Positions 50,279 through 60,717 of a DNA stretch of 64,000 nucleotides are shown piece by piece. Every line of letters begins with the position of its first letter. The first letter of the stretch is position 1. This DNA is from Gammaproteobacteria bacterium (GTDB lineage Bacteria; Pseudomonadota; Gammaproteobacteria; Steroidobacterales; Steroidobacteraceae). The stretch spans positions 40,841 through 104,840 of the forward strand of contig CANIOW010000009.1 of assembly GCA_947469285.1 (NCBI GenBank), given 5' to 3'. Both the position numbers and the translations under genes were made by a program. The notes beneath the pieces are model-generated. The model was not told the DNA's origin. It did not search any database and worked only from the letters and a program-made list of their open reading frames with translations.

Positions 50279-50918
50279 GCCCCGGTTGGGCTCCTGCATC
50301 CTGGTCCACGGCTTGTGGATGACGGGACTGGAGCTCACGCCGCTGCGCCAACGGTTGCGCAGCCGCTTTGGCTTTGAAACCCACCAGTTCCAGTATTCCA
50401 GCCTGTTCAGCGATGAAGCCGATACGGCAACGCGTCTGGCCGCATTGGCGCATTCCTTGCCTGGCCCGGTGCATTTCTTGGGGCACAGTCTCGGTGGCCT
50501 GCTCATTCTCGACTGTTTTGAGCGCCAAGGGGCTTCACTACCGCCGGGGCGCGTGCTGCTCATGGGTTCGCCGGTGAATGGCGCGCAGACGGCGCGTAAG
50601 TTCTCAGCATGGTTCGGTATGCGCGCGGTGCTCGGCGCCATGCCGCACCGCCAGTTGGTTGATGCTCCCGCGCGTGTCTGGCGGCAGGCACGCGATCTTG
50701 GCGTCATCGCTGGCACTCTCCCCATTGGCCTTGGGCTGGTGGCGGGGGGCTTCGACGGACCCAATGACGGCACGGTGCAGGTCCGCGAAACCCTACTGGA
50801 GGGTCGTACGGCAATGGTGACACTCCCGGTCACGCATGCCGGCATGGGGCTGTCAACGGCGGTGGCCCATCAGGCTGGAACGTTTCTGTCGACGGGGCGG
50901 TTTGACCGCGACCGGTAG
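50229..50918 (+). CDS. Alpha/beta-hydrolase (lipase/esterase-like)
   Basis: A 229-aa protein with the hydrolase core: [10 protein letters not shown] oxyanion strand, nucleophile elbow GHSLGG, a candidate Asp in [10 protein letters not shown] and His in PVTHAGM. It resembles small bacterial PGAP1/lipase-class enzymes; the substrate is unknown. The start is uncertain. ATG 50229 overlaps aspS by 50 bp, and in-frame GTG codons at 50259 and 50271 are alternatives; the conserved fold begins near GSCILVHG. No signal peptide is seen. Its 3' end overlaps the opposing GMC oxidoreductase gene by 49 bp. Confidence 0.82.
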   Translation: MCLRVRQRAVVTARVPEPRLGSCILVHGLWMTGLELTPLRQRLRSRFGFETHQFQYSSLFSDEADTATRLAALAHSLPGPVHFLGHSLGGLLILDCFERQGASLPPGRVLLMGSPVNGAQTARKFSAWFGMRAVLGAMPHRQLVDAPARVWRQARDLGVIAGTLPIGLGLVAGGFDGPNDGTVQVRETLLEGRTAMVTLPVTHAGMGLSTAVAHQAGTFLSTGRFDRDR

Positions 50919-52639
50919 GCCGAAGGCGTTACGCTGGGCGTTACGCTGGGCGGTAGGGCATGCAGTGCGCTGGGTTGACGCTCCTGGTGAATTTTTTCTT
51001 TGAGATGCGCGGCCAGTCGGATCGCCAGTGCCACCACCGTCAGCGTCGGGTTGGCTTGACTTGAGGTGGGGAAGGTAGCGCTTCCAGCCACAAAGAGATT
51101 CTGCACACCATGGATTTTGCAGTCTCCATCGACCACGCTCGTGTGAGAGTCCGTTCCCATGCGTGCGGTTCCTAAATGGTGGCCGCCATAGGCGCCATCG
51201 CGAAGAATCTCGGTTTCCAGGGACGCTGGGTTGTAGGTAAAAGAGCCGATTCCAGACGCCTGGATATCGCGAGCGAATAAATTAAGCGCGCAACGGACGG
51301 TGCGGATATCCCATTCGGTATACCGCCAGTCGATATGCACTTGCGGCATCCCAAGAGCATCTTGGGCGCCGTTCAAGGTCACGCGGCTGGAGAAATTTGG
51401 CTGCTGTTCAGAGTGAAAATCCAGACTAAAGCAGTTGGTTTTCGGTTTTACAATGATGGAGGGGAACTTACGGGAGGCCAGATGTCGGAGGCGGTACCAG
51501 TCCCAGAGAAATGCCGCCGTATCTACAGGGTCGCCCAGCACATTTTGGACATGCTGTAGCCAGGTACGCCAGTTAGCCGTTTCGTCGCCGTGTAGTCGTT
51601 TGGCATATTCATAGGGGATGAACGGCTTTGCTAGGTACAGCAGCGAGAGCGCGCCAGTGCCATGATCGGGATTCGTGATGCGTGGATGATGCAAGCGAGC
51701 GATAAAGTTACCGATGCCCAGACGACGTTGTGTGGCCGCGCTGAGTGCGAGGCGGCGACGGCAATACACGCCACTCTCTGCTAGGTCGTAGCCATGGCTC
51801 ACGTCTGCACGTGGCAGGTTCAGCTGCAAAGACCCGACGGTACCGGCGATATGACACATGTAGTAGCGGCCCACTAAGTCACGGGCATTGCCAATGCCCG
51901 TGGGGTGGATGTCCCGGTTGGCGAGCAGTACCCGTGGCACCTCCAAGCCACCCAGGGCCAAGACATAGTGCCGTGCACGGACACTACATGCCTTGCCCTG
52001 CAAGGTTCGGACACCCACCTCTCGGACCATCGTTCCGGCATCGTTTAGGGATATGCGTCCTATGTTGGCGTGCAATAACACTCGCACATTGCTGGCGGCG
52101 GCCAGTCGGGCGCGGTAGCGCAGGCCGAAATTAGTCGGGCAACTAAAACGCTCTAAGCTGTTGGTGCTGAAATCGCCACTGCCAAATCCACGAATGACCG
52201 GCTGCAAGGCTGCGCTGAAGGCTTCGCCGGTGGTATAGGCAAACTGGCCGGCCTCGCATAGCGCGTTGGCGCGGCGATAGTGGGGCTCGAGCACTTCACG
52301 GGTGATGGGCCAGCCACTGTTAGGCAAATACGAGCGCGTTTCAAAGTCAATGGCATCAAAAGGAACGCAACGTCCACCCCAGAGGGTGGTCGAGCCCCCA
52401 AACCGGCGTTGCCGATAACGGTCCGGCGGGCTATGCAGCCTCTCGGTGGCGACTGTCCCGCTGTAGAGCGACTGCGTGGACTTTTCGTCATTGAAACCGC
52501 CGGATTCGAGCAGCACCACGTCGATACCGCTGTCGAGCAGTTCCAGCGCCAGCGTAATGCCGGCGGCGCCAGCACCGGCAATACAGACGTCGGTTTCCAG
52601 TACCTGGCCGTCCGGCAGGTTACGGGCATCCTGCAGCAT
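50870..52639 (-). CDS. GMC-family FAD oxidoreductase
   Basis: A 589-aa flavoenzyme. The ADP-binding fold is VCIAGAGAAGITLALELLDSGIDVVLLESGG (GAGAAG at 22-27). A central FAD_binding region follows, and the GMC C-domain contains GGHHLGTARMG, with the usual active-site His, and FVAGSATFPTSSQANPTLTV. It probably oxidises an alcohol or sugar; the substrate is not predictable. ATG 52639 has GAGGAG upstream. The C-terminus has a short VTPSVTPS repeat from a 12-bp duplication. Divergent from the 52810 gene. Confidence 0.9.
   Translation of the reverse strand: MLQDARNLPDGQVLETDVCIAGAGAAGITLALELLDSGIDVVLLESGGFNDEKSTQSLYSGTVATERLHSPPDRYRQRRFGGSTTLWGGRCVPFDAIDFETRSYLPNSGWPITREVLEPHYRRANALCEAGQFAYTTGEAFSAALQPVIRGFGSGDFSTNSLERFSCPTNFGLRYRARLAAASNVRVLLHANIGRISLNDAGTMVREVGVRTLQGKACSVRARHYVLALGGLEVPRVLLANRDIHPTGIGNARDLVGRYYMCHIAGTVGSLQLNLPRADVSHGYDLAESGVYCRRRLALSAATQRRLGIGNFIARLHHPRITNPDHGTGALSLLYLAKPFIPYEYAKRLHGDETANWRTWLQHVQNVLGDPVDTAAFLWDWYRLRHLASRKFPSIIVKPKTNCFSLDFHSEQQPNFSSRVTLNGAQDALGMPQVHIDWRYTEWDIRTVRCALNLFARDIQASGIGSFTYNPASLETEILRDGAYGGHHLGTARMGTDSHTSVVDGDCKIHGVQNLFVAGSATFPTSSQANPTLTVVALAIRLAAHLKEKIHQERQPSALHALPPSVTPSVTPSAYRSRSNRPVDRNVPA
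50926..50949 (-). repeat. 12-bp tandem duplication in the GMC oxidoreductase 3' end
   Basis: GCGTTACGCTGG occurs twice in direct succession, duplicating a four-residue VTPS unit. In frame and in a tail likely to be disordered. Confidence 0.8.
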
Positions 52640-52809
52640 GAACAGCTCCTCAGGTAGCGTAGAGGTTGAACTCTGCCACCTCAGAGCAGCCTGGTCTGTG
52701 GGTTTCCGCACTGGTCTGCCGACTTTAACGGCGGCAGTGCGCCTATCGGTGAGGGCGCGTCAGACGCCATCCGTTGACAGCCTCGGCGCCGGGTCGCATT
52801 GTGCTTTGT

Positions 52810-53070
52810 ATGAAAAAATTGAAACATGAAGGCGCGCTGTTTAAAGCCGCACTCCCGGCAGCCGTCCAGTATGCCGAGGGTCGTGGGGCGGTCATCTTCG
52901 AGCCGACGGATTCCGCCAGTGAAAAACTGCTGTATGTGTACCGTTTGCTAGTGCATGACAAACTGATTCAGCCGTTACCGGCGGATCAAGTGACCGAGTT
53001 GTCGATGCGTCACAAGCTGGTGCTGTGGTATGTGAAGCAATTGCCGGACGGGCACCCGTTGCGAGATTGA
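52810..53070 (+). CDS. Small DUF5062-like protein
   Basis: An 86-aa protein beginning MKKLKHEGALFKAALPAAVQYAEGRGA and ending KLVLWYVKQLPDGHPLRD. The pattern (Lys-rich start, YRLLVHDKLIQPLP, MRHKLVLWYVKQLP) recalls the DUF5062 family of marine gammaproteobacteria, whose function is unknown; this is from memory and untested. It is predicted helical, soluble and without a signal peptide. No good ribosome site precedes ATG 52810. The TonB-dependent receptor begins 10 bp after its stop, so they may share a transcript. Confidence 0.7.
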   Translation: MKKLKHEGALFKAALPAAVQYAEGRGAVIFEPTDSASEKLLYVYRLLVHDKLIQPLPADQVTELSMRHKLVLWYVKQLPDGHPLRD

Positions 53071-53080
53071 GGGCGAGGGT

Positions 53081-55417
53081 ATGCAAAGGGTGTCAGGGTC
53101 ATCCCAGGCGCTGGCCGTGGGTGTGGTGAGTGCCAGTGTGGCGGCGCTGACGCCAACGGTTGCAGCGGCCCAGCCGTCGGTTGAGGCGGCGCCACTGGCC
53201 GAGATCGAGATCGTGGAGATTGCGGTATTGCCTGGACTCGGCTTGCCGCGCGACTGGGTTCCGGCCAATGTGCGTACATTTAGTGCGCAGGAGATGAGTG
53301 CTGCGCAATCGTCAAACTTGATGGAGTTGCTGGTGCGTCAGGCTGGGTTTGGCGTGAACGAGGTGCAGGGCAATACTTTTCAGCCAGAGCTGACGTTCCG
53401 TGGGTTTGTGGCCTCGCCGGTGCTTGGTACGCCGCAAGGGCTGTCGGTGTTCATAGATGGCGTGCGGGCCAATGAACCCTTTGGCGATACCGTCAATTGG
53501 GACCTCATTCCCGAGGGCGCTTTAGCCACTATGGAGTTGTTGCCGGGATCCAATCCCGTCTTCGGTCTGAATACTTTGGGCGGAGCCTTGTCGCTGCGCA
53601 CCAAAAGCGGCTTGCAGTGGCAGGGTACCGGCATGGAGCTGGCTGCCGGCAGCTTCGGGCAGCGTCGCGTGGCGGCGGAGCATGGCGGACGCCAGGGGTC
53701 TCTTGGCTGGTTCTTGGCTGCCGATCGGGATGTAGAGCAGGGCTGGCGCGACTATTCACCCTCTCGCGCCGAGCGCGTCTTTGGCAAGCTCTCGCTAGCG
53801 CAGGGCGCTACGGAGTGGTCACTGGCCTTGACGGGTGCGAATACCTCACTGGCGGGCAATGGCCTGCTGCCCTTGTCCATGCTCCTACAGCGCCGCAGTC
53901 AGGTGTTTACTCATCCGGATATAACGCGTAACCGCTTGGTTCAGGGCGTGATGCAAGGATTGATGGCGCTGGATGAACACTCCAGCTTGGCGCTCGTCCT
54001 TTACCACCGCGCGCTTAAATCCACGTCGCTTAACGGAGATGCCAACGGCGATTTTTTCGACAGCTCTGCTCAGGGAGTTTCGCAGGCAGGTTCAGGTGTC
54101 TATAACCGTACCTACACGCAGCAACACGGTGCCGGCGGGTCGCTACAATGGAATGGGACACTCGAAGGAGGGCATCGGCTGGCGGTGGGTGCAGCCATGG
54201 ATCTCGCGCGCACGCAGTTCCAGCAGACGGCAGAGCAGGGAGTGCTGGATGAAACGCGGGGTGTGAGTGAACTAGAAGCCCCGGTGACCGAAAACGCGCT
54301 GGAGGGCCGTACGCAAACGGCGGGTGTTTACGGGAGCGGTACGTTCCTGCTGGCGCCTACGCTGCAACTGACTGCCTCAGCACGCTATTACCGCAGTCGG
54401 GTGCAAACGGAAGATCGCCTAGTACTGACGCCGCCAAATCTTGACGGCGATCATCGTTATACCGGTTTAAACCCAGCGTTAGGCCTGACGTGGCAGGTGA
54501 CGCCCCAGCTGACCGGCTACGCCGCGCTAAGCCAAGGGACGCGTGTGCCTACGCCGATTGAACTGGGCTGTGCCGATCCCTTCAACCCCTGCACGCTGCC
54601 TAATTCAATGGCTGCCGATCCCTATCTGCGGCAAGTGGTAGCGCGGTCTATCGAAATGGGGATGCGCGGTCATCTGGCGAATGAGGTGCGCTGGAATTTG
54701 ACACTATTTCGTGCTGATAACCGCAACGACATCCTGTTTGTGGGTACGGCGACCAGTGCGGGCTACTTTAAGAATTTTGGTGCGACCCGCCGCGAGGGTC
54801 TGGAATTCGCCGCCAGTGGCCAGTGGCAGAGTGTGGATTGGCAGTGGCAGTACAGTCACCTGCGTGCACAGTTCCAGTCAACCGCCTGCCTGCTGGCGCC
54901 ACATAATAGTACCCGTGGGACGGATGTGAACTGTACTGCTAGCCAGCAAGACGACGAGATTTTCGTTCGACGCGGCGACAAGCTTCCCGGGTTGCCAAGA
55001 CATCAGTTTCGTCTGGCGCTGGGCTGGCAGATGGTGCCGTGGTTGAAGTTCAGTGCCAGTCTGCAGGTCGTTTCCAGTGCCTATGCACGTGGCAATGAAA
55101 ATAACGCCCATCAAGCGGGCCTGTTTACGGATCGCTTCGGCACGCAGCGCTACTTCTCCGGTGCTGGGACGGTGCCTGGTTATGCTTTGGCGGGCGTGCT
55201 GGCCGAGGCAAACCTTGGCGCGACATGGCGGTTGTCCCTCCGCGTGAACAATTTATTGGGTCGACGCTATGCCACGGCCGCTGCCCTGGCCGAAAATCCC
55301 TTTGATGGACAAGGGGCATTCCAGATGGAGTCAGCCAACTGGTCCCGCGAAACGTTTGTCGGTCCGGGGGCTCCACGTGCCGTCTGGCTGGGTGTTCGCT
55401 ATGGTTTGGATCCCTAG
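53081..55417 (+). CDS. TonB-dependent outer-membrane receptor
   Basis: A 778-aa protein. A signal peptide ends near residue 30 (TPTVAAAQ). A TonB-box-like EIVEIAV segment precedes the plug domain (about 60-170; MELLVRQAGFGVNEVQGN, FRGFVASPVLGTPQGLSVFIDGVRANEPFGD, GLNTLGGALSLRTKSG). A 22-strand-type barrel follows, ending in an RNLFGRRYA-like LRVNNLLGRRYATAA segment. The final residue is Pro rather than the common terminal aromatic. The ligand is unknown; the P-type metal ATPase downstream makes a metal complex one candidate. Confidence 0.91.
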   Translation: MQRVSGSSQALAVGVVSASVAALTPTVAAAQPSVEAAPLAEIEIVEIAVLPGLGLPRDWVPANVRTFSAQEMSAAQSSNLMELLVRQAGFGVNEVQGNTFQPELTFRGFVASPVLGTPQGLSVFIDGVRANEPFGDTVNWDLIPEGALATMELLPGSNPVFGLNTLGGALSLRTKSGLQWQGTGMELAAGSFGQRRVAAEHGGRQGSLGWFLAADRDVEQGWRDYSPSRAERVFGKLSLAQGATEWSLALTGANTSLAGNGLLPLSMLLQRRSQVFTHPDITRNRLVQGVMQGLMALDEHSSLALVLYHRALKSTSLNGDANGDFFDSSAQGVSQAGSGVYNRTYTQQHGAGGSLQWNGTLEGGHRLAVGAAMDLARTQFQQTAEQGVLDETRGVSELEAPVTENALEGRTQTAGVYGSGTFLLAPTLQLTASARYYRSRVQTEDRLVLTPPNLDGDHRYTGLNPALGLTWQVTPQLTGYAALSQGTRVPTPIELGCADPFNPCTLPNSMAADPYLRQVVARSIEMGMRGHLANEVRWNLTLFRADNRNDILFVGTATSAGYFKNFGATRREGLEFAASGQWQSVDWQWQYSHLRAQFQSTACLLAPHNSTRGTDVNCTASQQDDEIFVRRGDKLPGLPRHQFRLALGWQMVPWLKFSASLQVVSSAYARGNENNAHQAGLFTDRFGTQRYFSGAGTVPGYALAGVLAEANLGATWRLSLRVNNLLGRRYATAAALAENPFDGQGAFQMESANWSRETFVGPGAPRAVWLGVRYGLDP

Positions 55418-55506
55418 GGATGCCCGGTCCAGTCGGCGTCAGGGGGTGGTTTTCCTTAAGTAGACTCGACGGTTAATAGCGATTGACTGTCGCGGTGAGT
55501 GCCGCC

Positions 55507-57645
55507 ATGGTGCGTGGTATGGAGACCAGGCAGCACAGCGGCGTGCTCTATACCTGCCCGATGCACCCGGCGGTTCGTCAGGCGGTTCCCGGTGCCTGCC
55601 CGCAATGCGGCATGGCGCTCGAGTCGGTCATGCCAGCGCCAGCGTCGGTCGTCGTCCCTGAACTCGTCGACTTCACCCTGCGCTTTTGGTGGACCTTGCC
55701 ACTGTCACTGGGCGTATTGGTGCTGGCGATGTCGGCTCACGGCAGTGAAGCATGGTCGGCCGGAGCGCGCTCGTGGCTTGAAGGTGTGCTCGCCACGCCG
55801 GTGGTGGTGTGGGGCGGCGCACCATTTTTCGTACGCTGGTGGCATTCCTTGCGGCAACGCCGCCTCAACATGTGGACGCTCATCGGTACTGGGGTCGGTG
55901 CCGCCTACGGCTACAGCCTAGCGGCGCTCGGGTGGCCAACGGCATTTCCAATGGCGTTGCGTGAACAAGGCCACGTAGGGGTGTACTTTGAGGCGGCGGC
56001 TCTGATTGTCTCTCTGACCTTGCTGGGACAAGTGTTGGAAGGACGGGCGCGGGCCAATACTTCGGCGGCACTGCGGGCCTTGCTCGATTTGGCGCCAAAG
56101 GTCGCGCGGCGCGTACGCGGGGAGGGACAGGAGGAGGATGTTCCGCTGGCCCACGTACAGGTGGGAGATCAGTTACGGGTGCGGCCGGGTGAAAAAATAC
56201 CCGTGGATGGTGTGGTGCTAGCGGGCCACTCGAGTGTGGATGAATCGATGCTCACCGGCGAGGCCATGCCGGTGGAGAAGCAGGCTGGCGACGACGTGGT
56301 GGGCGCAACTTTAAACGGCACTGGCGCACTGCTCATGCGTGCTGATAAGGTCGGGGCGGCCACTGTGTTGGCACAAATTGTCGAGCTGGTGGCGCGCGCG
56401 CAGCGCACCCGGGCACCCATGCAACGCATGGCAGATCGCGTCAGCGCCTGGTTTGTGCCGGCGGTCTTGGTGAGTGCGCTGCTAACTTGGGTCGCTTGGG
56501 GCCTCTATGGGCCTGAGCCGGCGTGGACCTATGCGGCCGTCAATGCCGTGGCAGTCCTGATCATCGCCTGCCCATGCGCCCTCGGATTGGCCACGCCCAT
56601 GTCCATCATGGTAGCGAGTGGACGCGCAGCGCAGGCGGGCGTGCTGTTCCGTGATGCCGAGGCCATTGAGCGCTTGGGCGCCATCGACACCTTGATCATC
56701 GACAAGACCGGTACCGTGACGGAGGGCCGGCCACGTTTTCTGGAGGTGCAGGCGCTAGGAGAGCTTCCCGTGAATGAAGTGCTGCGGCTCGCCGCCAGTC
56801 TCGAGCTGGGGAGTGAGCATGCGTTGGCCACGGCGGTGGTGGCGGGGGCGCGAGCGCGCGCATTGACTCTGTCACCGACCGTCAATTTTCAGTCTGTGAC
56901 TGGTCTGGGCGTGCGCGGTGAGGTTGACGGACAGAGGCTGGTACTCGGCAGTGAAGCTCTGCTGCAGCAGGCTGGTGCCCAAATGCAGAGCACCCCCTCA
57001 ACGGTGGACCGGCTACGCGCGGAGGGCGCCACCGTGATGTTCCTCGCCAGTCACGGCCAGGCGGTTGGTTGGGTGGCCGTCAGCGATCCGATCAAAGAGG
57101 GCGCGGTAAGCGCATTACAGCAGCTGCGGGCTGCGGGTATTCGCATCCTCATGGCAACGGGGGATAGCCAGTTGACGGCGGCCGCTGTGGCCCGACAGGT
57201 GGGTATCACCGAATTTGTCAGCGACTGCCAGCCGGCGGACAAGGCGGCCTGGGTGGCGCGTCTGCGTCGCGAGGGCGCGCATGTGGCGATGGCGGGTGAT
57301 GGCATCAACGATGCTCCTGCGCTCGCTGCCGCTGAGGTAGGCATTGCTATGGGGACGGGCACGGACATCGCGATGTCGAGCGCGCAAGTGACCTTGGTCA
57401 AGGGAGATCTGCGCGGGCTAGTGCGGGCGCGGACAATCTCGCGCGCGGCCGTGGTGAACATGCGGCAGAACCTTGGCTTTGCGTTTCTTTACAACGCACT
57501 CGGCGTGCCACTGGCGGCAGGCGTGTTATATCCCGTCTTGGGTCTGCTGCTCAGCCCCATGGTGGCGGCAGTGGCCATGAGCCTGTCATCGGTGTCCGTG
57601 ATCGTCAACGCGCTGCGCCTGCGCTACGCCGTGGTGACGGACTAA
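55507..57645 (+). CDS. Copper-type P1B ATPase with N-terminal metal-binding ribbon
   Basis: A 712-aa inner-membrane pump. Instead of an HMA domain it starts with a short Cys ribbon (C17, then C31 and C34 in [17 protein letters not shown]). The core has eight membrane helices and the transport motif CPC at 355-357 ([12 protein letters not shown]). The phosphorylated Asp is D399 in DKTGTVTEG, followed by TGE in the actuator domain and [10 protein letters not shown] in the hinge. CPC plus the late-helix NxxxxYN motif ([18 protein letters not shown]) suits Cu+. ATG 55507 has GGTGAG 7 nt upstream; a TTG at 55483 is also in frame. Confidence 0.93.
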   Translation: MVRGMETRQHSGVLYTCPMHPAVRQAVPGACPQCGMALESVMPAPASVVVPELVDFTLRFWWTLPLSLGVLVLAMSAHGSEAWSAGARSWLEGVLATPVVVWGGAPFFVRWWHSLRQRRLNMWTLIGTGVGAAYGYSLAALGWPTAFPMALREQGHVGVYFEAAALIVSLTLLGQVLEGRARANTSAALRALLDLAPKVARRVRGEGQEEDVPLAHVQVGDQLRVRPGEKIPVDGVVLAGHSSVDESMLTGEAMPVEKQAGDDVVGATLNGTGALLMRADKVGAATVLAQIVELVARAQRTRAPMQRMADRVSAWFVPAVLVSALLTWVAWGLYGPEPAWTYAAVNAVAVLIIACPCALGLATPMSIMVASGRAAQAGVLFRDAEAIERLGAIDTLIIDKTGTVTEGRPRFLEVQALGELPVNEVLRLAASLELGSEHALATAVVAGARARALTLSPTVNFQSVTGLGVRGEVDGQRLVLGSEALLQQAGAQMQSTPSTVDRLRAEGATVMFLASHGQAVGWVAVSDPIKEGAVSALQQLRAAGIRILMATGDSQLTAAAVARQVGITEFVSDCQPADKAAWVARLRREGAHVAMAGDGINDAPALAAAEVGIAMGTGTDIAMSSAQVTLVKGDLRGLVRARTISRAAVVNMRQNLGFAFLYNALGVPLAAGVLYPVLGLLLSPMVAAVAMSLSSVSVIVNALRLRYAVVTD

Positions 57646-57656
57646 ACGCTGGGCGC

Positions 57657-60386
57657 TTACTCTGGCGGCAATAACCCCCGTAACCGGTACACCAATTCTA
57701 GTGCCTCGCGTGGCGTCAGTCGGTCGGGGTCAGCGGTCGACAGTTCATCCACCAGTTGCGTGTAGTCGGGCCCGGCGGGCACGGCCACGAGGGGTGCTAC
57801 GTCCACGGCTACCGGCGCTGTATCGAACGGCAGTTGTCCTTGCGGGCCTGCGGCATGCCGCGCTTGCGCTTCTGCCTGACGCTCAAGGCGTTCGAGATGG
57901 CGTCTGGCCATGGCCACCACCTCTCGTGGCACGCCGGCCAGCAGCGCCACTTGCAAGCCGTAGCTGCGGCTTGCCGGGCCTTCGCGCACGGCATGCAGGA
58001 AGACCAGTTTCTCGCCGTGTTCGGTGGCATCAAGATGCACGTTGAGCACGCCTTCGGCTTCTTGCGGCAGTCGGGTTAGCTCAAAGTAGTGGGTGGCGAA
58101 CAAGGTAAACGCACGGGTCCGTTTAGCTAAATGCAGGGCGCAGGCGTGCGCCAGCGCCAAGCCATCGTAGGTGCTGGTGCCGCGGCCCACTTCATCCATC
58201 AGCACCAGACTTTGCGCGGTGGCATTGTGCAAGATGTTGGCAGTCTCGGTCATCTCCACCATGAAGGTAGAACGTCCACCCGCCACGTCATCGCCTGCCC
58301 CAATGCGCGTGAAAATACGGTCCACCGGGCCAAGCGTGGCGGCATCGGCTGGGACAAAGCTGCCGATCCGTGCCATGACCACCGTCAGTGCGGCTTGGCG
58401 CATATAGGTGCTCTTGCCGCCCATGTTCGGGCCAGTGATCACCAACATCCGGCGCTCGGTATCGAGGTTCAGATCATTGGGAACATACGCGCCAGCAATG
58501 AAGCGCTCGACCACTGGGTGTCGACCGGCGGTGATATGCAGTACCGGCTCGTCGGTGAAGCGCGGTCGCACGTAGCCGTAGCGGCTTGCTTGCAAAGCCA
58601 GTGCTGCGAGGACATCCAACGTCGCGGCTTCGCGTGCCGTACGTTGCAGTGCGGGGAGTGCCTCACGCAGTGTCTGCAGGAGTGCTTCGTACAGTAACCG
58701 TTCACGCCCCAGCGAACGCTCGCGCGCCCCGAGGACTTTATCTTCGAAAGCTTTAAGCTCCGCGGTCAAGAAGCGTTCGGCGTTCTTCACCGTCTGGCGT
58801 CGGACATAGTCCGCAGGCACTTGTTCTGCTTGCGCGCGGTTCAGCTCAATATAGAAGCCGGACACACGATTATAGGCAATGCGTAGCGATGACAGGCCGG
58901 TCCGGTCTTTCTCGCGTTGTTCCATGTCCAGCAGGTGCTGGTCGGTGTGCACACTAATCGAACGCAGTTCATCGAGCTCGGCATCGAAGCCGTCGGCGAT
59001 GATGCCGCCATCACGCAGCACCACAGGCGGGTTGTCAACAATGGCGCGCTCCAGCAAGGCGCGCAATGCTGCCAATGGCCGGCCTTCGTGCGTATCAGCG
59101 AGTGTGTTCCCGACACTTAGCAGGAGAGCGCTGGTACAGGTGCCCAGCGTGGCCGAGACCACGGGCAGCGCGGTGAGCGCTAGCCGCAGGCCTGCCAGAT
59201 CGCGTGGCCGAGCAGTCCCCAGCGCGATGCGGGTGAGGATGCGTTCCACGTCACCAATGCCGCGCAAGGCTTCGAGCAAGCGCTCTGGCAGTGGTTCGCG
59301 ACCAGCAGCCTCGAGGAGTTCTGCAATGCCATCTAAGCGCGCCTCTAGTGGCGCTGTGGCCCGCAGCGGGCGTGATAGCCAGCGACGTAGTTCACGGGCA
59401 CCCATTGCTGTGGCGGTGGCGTCCAAGACGGCGGCCAACGAGCCGCCTTCACGGCCGCTGGTGCTTTCTAGGAGTTCAAGATTGCGGCGCGTGGCGGGGT
59501 CCAGTTGGACTGCATCGTCGCGGCTTTCAATGGCGAGGCCCACCAGATGGGGCAAGGCGGTCTTTTGGGTTTCCTGCAAGTACTGCAGCAATGCGCCTGC
59601 GGCGACAATGGCAAGATCAAGCTCCGCCACGCCAAATCCAGTGAGGTCACGAGTCCCGAACTGCGCAGTGAGGAGGCGCTCCGCTACCTCACGATCGAAA
59701 TGCCATGGCGCGCGCGGCACTCGTCGCCCGCTCCAACCGTCGAGTGTGTCGGGTACGCCTTCGTGGGCCGCGGTCAAACCGGCATCGCCTTCGCTCACCA
59801 GCAGCTCGACGGGTTGTAAGCGCGCCAGCTCCGCTGCGAGCGCCTCGGTGCTGTCCAGTTCGGTAATCGTGAACCGCCCCCCGGCCAAATCTACGCAGGC
59901 CAGACCGAACAGCTGGGTCGCAGTGCCCGGGGTGGCGCGGCTCGGTGCGGCCTTGCGCATTCCGCTGCACCACAATGCGGCCACCAGCGTGTCGCGGTTT
60001 GACTCAAGCAACGCTTCGTCAGTGACGGTTCCCGGGGTGACGACCCGTACTACAGCGCGTTCTACCGGTCCCTTGGATTTGGCCGGATCGCCGATCTGCT
60101 CACAGATAGCCACGCTCTCGCCCTTGCGGACCAGACGGGCCAGATAGGTTTCCAGGGTGACCACGGGGACGCCGGCCATCGGGATGGGGCTGCCGCCGGA
60201 GTGGCCACGTGCGGTCAGGGTGATATCGAGTAACCGGGATGCCTTGCGGGCATCCTCGAAAAACAGTTCGTAGAAGTCACCCATGCGGTAGAACAGCAGC
60301 ACGTCAGGTTGCTGCGCCTTGAGGCGCAGGTACTGCTGCATCATGGGCGTGTGGCTGCTGAGGTCCGGGGTAGGGGAGGTGGTCAT
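57657..60386 (-). CDS. mutS: MutS, DNA mismatch recognition ATPase
   Basis: A 909-aa mismatch-repair protein. The N-terminal mismatch-binding domain carries the Phe-X-Glu motif in [12 protein letters not shown] (RMGDFYELF). The connector, lever and clamp domains follow, then the ATPase with Walker [10 protein letters not shown] (Lys658), [15 protein letters not shown] and FATHYFELT. The C-terminal ~50 residues form the tetramerisation region. The gene is convergent with the P-type ATPase, stops 11 bp apart. Confidence 0.97.
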   Translation of the reverse strand: MTTSPTPDLSSHTPMMQQYLRLKAQQPDVLLFYRMGDFYELFFEDARKASRLLDITLTARGHSGGSPIPMAGVPVVTLETYLARLVRKGESVAICEQIGDPAKSKGPVERAVVRVVTPGTVTDEALLESNRDTLVAALWCSGMRKAAPSRATPGTATQLFGLACVDLAGGRFTITELDSTEALAAELARLQPVELLVSEGDAGLTAAHEGVPDTLDGWSGRRVPRAPWHFDREVAERLLTAQFGTRDLTGFGVAELDLAIVAAGALLQYLQETQKTALPHLVGLAIESRDDAVQLDPATRRNLELLESTSGREGGSLAAVLDATATAMGARELRRWLSRPLRATAPLEARLDGIAELLEAAGREPLPERLLEALRGIGDVERILTRIALGTARPRDLAGLRLALTALPVVSATLGTCTSALLLSVGNTLADTHEGRPLAALRALLERAIVDNPPVVLRDGGIIADGFDAELDELRSISVHTDQHLLDMEQREKDRTGLSSLRIAYNRVSGFYIELNRAQAEQVPADYVRRQTVKNAERFLTAELKAFEDKVLGARERSLGRERLLYEALLQTLREALPALQRTAREAATLDVLAALALQASRYGYVRPRFTDEPVLHITAGRHPVVERFIAGAYVPNDLNLDTERRMLVITGPNMGGKSTYMRQAALTVVMARIGSFVPADAATLGPVDRIFTRIGAGDDVAGGRSTFMVEMTETANILHNATAQSLVLMDEVGRGTSTYDGLALAHACALHLAKRTRAFTLFATHYFELTRLPQEAEGVLNVHLDATEHGEKLVFLHAVREGPASRSYGLQVALLAGVPREVVAMARRHLERLERQAEAQARHAAGPQGQLPFDTAPVAVDVAPLVAVPAGPDYTQLVDELSTADPDRLTPREALELVYRLRGLLPPE

Positions 60387-60465
60387 GGCATTTGGCGGTT
60401 TGCCGCAAGGGCCTGTGCAGCGGGGTGGGAGCTGCTTATGATAGAGCCAGCCAGTGGAGACTGCT

Positions 60466-60717
60466 ATGAGTGAACATGAATTACCAACGGCAGCGGAATC
60501 CCAAGGGTTTCGGGAAGAAATGGAGCGCGTTGGCGCAGTGCTGCACGACGCCGGTAACTGGTTAGGGGTGGTGGTGGGGCAGCTGGAGTTGCTGGGTATC
60601 CGCTCCGATCTACCGCTCGGCGTCCATCATGGACTGGAACGCGCCTTGGATGCCAGCTTGCAGGTCTCCAAACACCTGCAGGACATCCAGCAGACGGTCC
60701 GTGTTTATCGCCGTTAA
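60466..60717 (+). CDS. Small HisKA-like (DHp) helix-pair protein, possible phosphotransfer partner
   Basis: An 83-aa protein. Its central segment [19 protein letters not shown] (His27) resembles the phospho-acceptor helix of HisKA kinases of the HDFNNLLTVILG type, and the second helix is [15 protein letters not shown]. There is no ATPase domain. This would fit an isolated dimerisation/phosphotransfer helix hairpin, analogous in principle to ChpT or Spo0B, but no function is proven. ATG 60466 has GGAGA 6 nt upstream (GTG 60454 is also in frame). It converges on a hybrid kinase without HPt, with stops overlapping by 4 nt. Confidence 0.72.
   Translation: MSEHELPTAAESQGFREEMERVGAVLHDAGNWLGVVVGQLELLGIRSDLPLGVHHGLERALDASLQVSKHLQDIQQTVRVYRR

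Noticed and set aside
58879..60147. 422-codon open frame antisense to mutS
   Set aside because: Ser/Arg-rich shadow of a high-GC gene; no domain, no ribosome site, and mutS is intact across it.
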